Shown piece by piece: positions 5,141 through 5,854 of a stretch of 5,854 bases of DNA; position 1 is the stretch's first letter; the number at the start of each line of letters is the position of its first letter. Location of the stretch: assembly GCA_903919215.1 (NCBI GenBank), contig CAIXHI010000090.1:1-5854 (forward strand). Reading direction: 5' to 3'. Under the pieces are notes generated by a model. It was given only the letters and a program-made list of their open reading frames with translations, searched no databases and was not told where the DNA came from. This DNA comes from an uncultured Acidimicrobiaceae bacterium (GTDB lineage: Bacteria; Actinomycetota; Acidimicrobiia; Acidimicrobiales; Ilumatobacteraceae). The translations under genes were made by a program, and so were the position numbers.

Positions 5141-5854
5141 TCAGATCGCTCGGCCGGCGGCGGCCCAGTACTCGTCCTTGAGCAGGCGCTTGTAGAGCTT
5201 GCCGGTGGCGTGCCGGGGCAGTTCTGGGCGGAAGTCGATACTGCGCGGACACTTGACGTCGGCCAGTTGCGAACGGCAGTAGGCGATCAACTCATGGGCG
5301 AGTGCGGCGGCCTCGTCGGCATCGGCCGGCATTGTGGTTGGATGCACGACGGCCTTGACTTCCTCGCCGAAATCGTCGTTGGGCACACCGAAGACGGCGA
5401 CGTCGATCACCTTCGGGTGCGTGACCAATACGTTCTCCGCCTCCTGCGGGTAGATGTTCACCCCGCCGGAGATGATCATGTACGCCTTGCGGTCGGTGAG
5501 GTACAAGAAGTTGTCGGCGTCGAGGTAGCCGACATCGCCGAGGGTGCTCCACGGCTGGCTGGGGTGCCGTGAGCTCTTCGTCTTCTCCGGGTCGTTGTGG
5601 TACTCGAACTCGGCGCCACCTTCGAAGTAGACGGTGCCCGGCTCGCCCACCGGGAGCACGTCGCCCTCCTCGTTGCAGATGTGCAGCACACAGTTGATCG
5701 GGGTCCCCACGGTGCCTTTGTGTGCCAACCACATCTCGCTGTTGCAGTAGACGAAGCCGTTGCCCTCGGTACCCGCGTAGTACTCGTGGATCACCGGCCC
5801 GAACCACTCGATCATCTGCTGCTTGATCGGTATTGGGCATGGTGCGGCGGCGTG
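5141..5854 (-). CDS. Fatty-acyl-CoA synthetase, AMP-forming (FadD-like), C-terminal part
   Basis: The frame is open at the right edge; 237 residues and the stop are visible, roughly the C-terminal 45% of a protein that is usually about 510-540 residues. It should activate a carboxylic acid with ATP to an acyl-adenylate and then to the acyl-CoA. Counting from the first visible codon: HAAAPCP at 1-7, the YAGTE adenylation motif at 26-30, STLGD with ATP-ribose ligand D107, DRK (121-123) at the hinge followed by the SGGVNIYP loop, and the C-terminal catalytic lysine K219 in PRHATGK. The wording around EYYAGTEGNG and FEYHNDPEKT is typical of mycobacterial FadD proteins active on fatty acid or steroid side-chain acids; the substrate cannot be set. 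An internal ATG at 5815 is not the true start, because conserved sequence continues upstream of it. No frameshift is visible. Confidence 0.92.
   Translation of the reverse strand, partial: HAAAPCPIPIKQQMIEWFGPVIHEYYAGTEGNGFVYCNSEMWLAHKGTVGTPINCVLHICNEEGDVLPVGEPGTVYFEGGAEFEYHNDPEKTKSSRHPSQPWSTLGDVGYLDADNFLYLTDRKAYMIISGGVNIYPQEAENVLVTHPKVIDVAVFGVPNDDFGEEVKAVVHPTTMPADADEAAALAHELIAYCRSQLADVKCPRSIDFRPELPRHATGKLYKRLLKDEYWAAAGRAI

Overview
The window looks like chromosomal DNA from a high-GC actinobacterium, either a mycobacterium relative or an Acidimicrobiia-type lineage. G/C-rich third codon positions, the proteins' resemblance to mycobacterial families, and start codons lying 6-7 bases downstream of TANNNT -10 hexamers (typical of leaderless actinobacterial transcripts) all point this way. 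No rRNA, tRNA, CRISPR array, insertion sequence or phage gene was seen. It reads as an ordinary metabolic and signalling neighbourhood, not a mobile island.

Layout, left to right. Positions 1-1811 hold two minus-strand genes: a glycerophosphodiester phosphodiesterase (GDPD) and, directly downstream, a cytosine-deaminase-like amidohydrolase that runs off the left edge. The stop of the first abuts a start of the second (TGA-ATG), so they are probably one translationally coupled unit. Positions 1834-3213 hold a plus-strand aldehyde dehydrogenase, divergent from the GDPD gene with only 22 bases between the start codons. That gap contains two overlapping, oppositely oriented -10-like elements, each exactly 7 bases from its start codon. 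Positions 3191-4465 hold a minus-strand, six-helix membrane diguanylate cyclase (GGDEF) that overlaps the dehydrogenase tail to tail by 23 bases. Positions 4532-4915 encode a small secreted protein of unknown function with an internal repeat. Positions 4916-5140 are intergenic, with three perfect inverted repeats, each with a 5-base spacer, and a possible 17-codon leaderless ORF. Positions 5141-5854 hold the C-terminal part of a fatty-acyl-CoA synthetase (AMP-forming) that enters from the right edge.

The divergent block (amidohydrolase, GDPD, dehydrogenase) may be co-controlled from one bidirectional promoter, which suggests a small catabolic set: one enzyme opens a phosphodiester, one hydrolyses a C-N bond or deaminates, and one oxidises an aldehyde. 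The shared substrate is not evident, and joint function is inference from layout alone. The diguanylate cyclase, the secreted protein and the acyl-CoA synthetase share a strand but have promoter-like and inverted-repeat sequences between them, so they need not form one operon.

No clearly new multi-gene system is visible. The sequence features most worth checking are the overlapping divergent -10 elements, the trio of inverted repeats, and two candidate leaderless short ORFs upstream of the secreted-protein and cyclase genes.
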